DNA of 29,572 bases from CAZLHO01 sp964559455 (lineage in GTDB: Bacteria > Krumholzibacteriota > Krumholzibacteriia > LZORAL124-64-63): NCBI GenBank assembly GCA_964559455.1, contig CAZLHO010000036.1, positions 1 to 29,572 on the forward strand, written 5' to 3'. Shown here piece after piece: positions 29,151 to 29,572 of the stretch. The translations under genes and the position numbers were made by a program. The notes below the pieces were generated by a model. It had not been told where the DNA came from. It was given only the letters and a program-made list of their open reading frames with translations, and ran no database searches. Position 1 is the stretch's first letter; the number at the start of each line of letters is the position of its first letter.

Positions 29151-29572
29151 CTAGCGGATCAGGAACCACACGGCGGCCATGGTGCTGACGTCGGCCACGG
29201 CGTGGGTCGCGACGGGGATCGCCAGGCCGCCGGTCGTGCGCCGCGCCCAGCGCCAGGCCCAGGCCGCGCCGACCAGCGACGCGAAGGCCAGCGCCACCCA
29301 CGGCCAGGCCAGGAACTTCACGAGCACCAGCACGTGGTAGCCGGCGAAGAGCAGGTCGGAGGCGTCGAGGCCGCGGCGGTCCGAAGCCAGCCGCCCGCGC
29401 CAGAAGAGCTCCTCGATCCACGGCGTGACCGCCACGTACCACCCCGCGAGCAGCCAGAACCCCGCGCCCGAGACGCCGAGGCCGGCGAGCGCGTCGGCCA
29501 GGCCGGTCGCGGTGGCGTCGGCCCAGGGGAAGGCCAGGTAGATGCTGACGCCGCTCAGGGCGCAGACGACGG
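29151..29572 (-). CDS. CPBP family intramembrane metalloprotease, C-terminal part (5' end outside window)
   Basis: The visible 139 residues contain the CPBP/CAAX-protease motifs. These are EELFWR (from PWIEELFWRGRL), the histidine motif LFAGYH near the middle, and the final THAVAD, embedded in hydrophobic helices. In eukaryotes such enzymes process CAAX proteins; in bacteria they act as immunity or signalling proteases. The EE and both histidines are present, so the site looks intact. The frame remains open to the right window edge, where the start and first helices must lie. Confidence 0.85.
   Translation of the reverse strand, partial: VVCALSGVSIYLAFPWADATATGLADALAGLGVSGAGFWLLAGWYVAVTPWIEELFWRGRLASDRRGLDASDLLFAGYHVLVLVKFLAWPWVALAFASLVGAAWAWRWARRTTGGLAIPVATHAVADVSTMAAVWFLIR

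Overview
The window is a GC-rich bacterial chromosome fragment, most likely from a metagenome-assembled genome because it contains a run of exactly 100 N. The taxonomic hint is indirect. A secreted protein ends in a FlgD-like/T9SS-type C-terminal module (NAPNPFNPGTRI...), a style common in FCB-group and neighbouring lineages such as Krumholzibacteriota and Eisenbacteria. Genes of the CIA30, DUF169, GPP34, CGGC and six-bladed-propeller families fit such an organism. No rRNA, tRNA, CRISPR array, transposase or phage gene was seen.

Layout. Nearly everything is on the minus strand, in short operons read right to left; only three genes are on plus (8249-9475, 18348-19610, 28064-29146). At the left edge is the N-terminal part of hflK. 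Next is CGGC protein -> methyltransferase/SH3 fusion -> DUF3267 membrane zincin (2668 down to 755). A long probable operon runs from 8058 to 2726: a PlpD-like patatin/POTRA/barrel protein, a YeiH-type transporter, an alkyltransferase-like protein, a YcaQ/AlkX DNA glycosylase and a CIA30 protein. The alkyltransferase-like and glycosylase genes overlap by ATGA, and both act on alkylated or crosslinked DNA.

The centre holds a lone citrate lyase alpha subunit (citF) translationally coupled to a DUF4405 membrane protein, then a Cdd1-type helix-hairpin-helix protein and a decapitated methyltransferase. Further right are TspO -> DinB, GPP34 -> DUF169 -> GNAT, two unknown secreted proteins, a small membrane protein, an AAA+/DUF4143 ATPase, a CoA-disulfide-reductase-like flavoprotein -> DUF89 phosphatase, a beta-CASP RNase-like protein, an O-methyltransferase, a DUF4328 membrane protein and a cupin. 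The right end has a tandem family of tiny lipoproteins interrupted by an assembly gap, a DJ-1/PfpI protein, a secreted sorting-domain protein and a partial CPBP protease.

Regulation. Many start regions carry a sigma-70-like promoter with a 16-18 bp spacer, and several share an unusual -10 of the type TACGWT or GACAWT. Two promoters are overlaid by perfect inverted repeats, those of the cupin and DUF4328 genes. The second appears to drive a leaderless mRNA. The most unusual features are the lipoprotein array (near-identical signal-peptide DNA, diverged mature parts, 55-nt identical contig ends at the gap), the methyltransferase-SH3-SH3 fusion, the orphan citF/DUF4405 pair and the apparent ATC start of tspO. 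I did not find a clear new defence or biosynthetic system.
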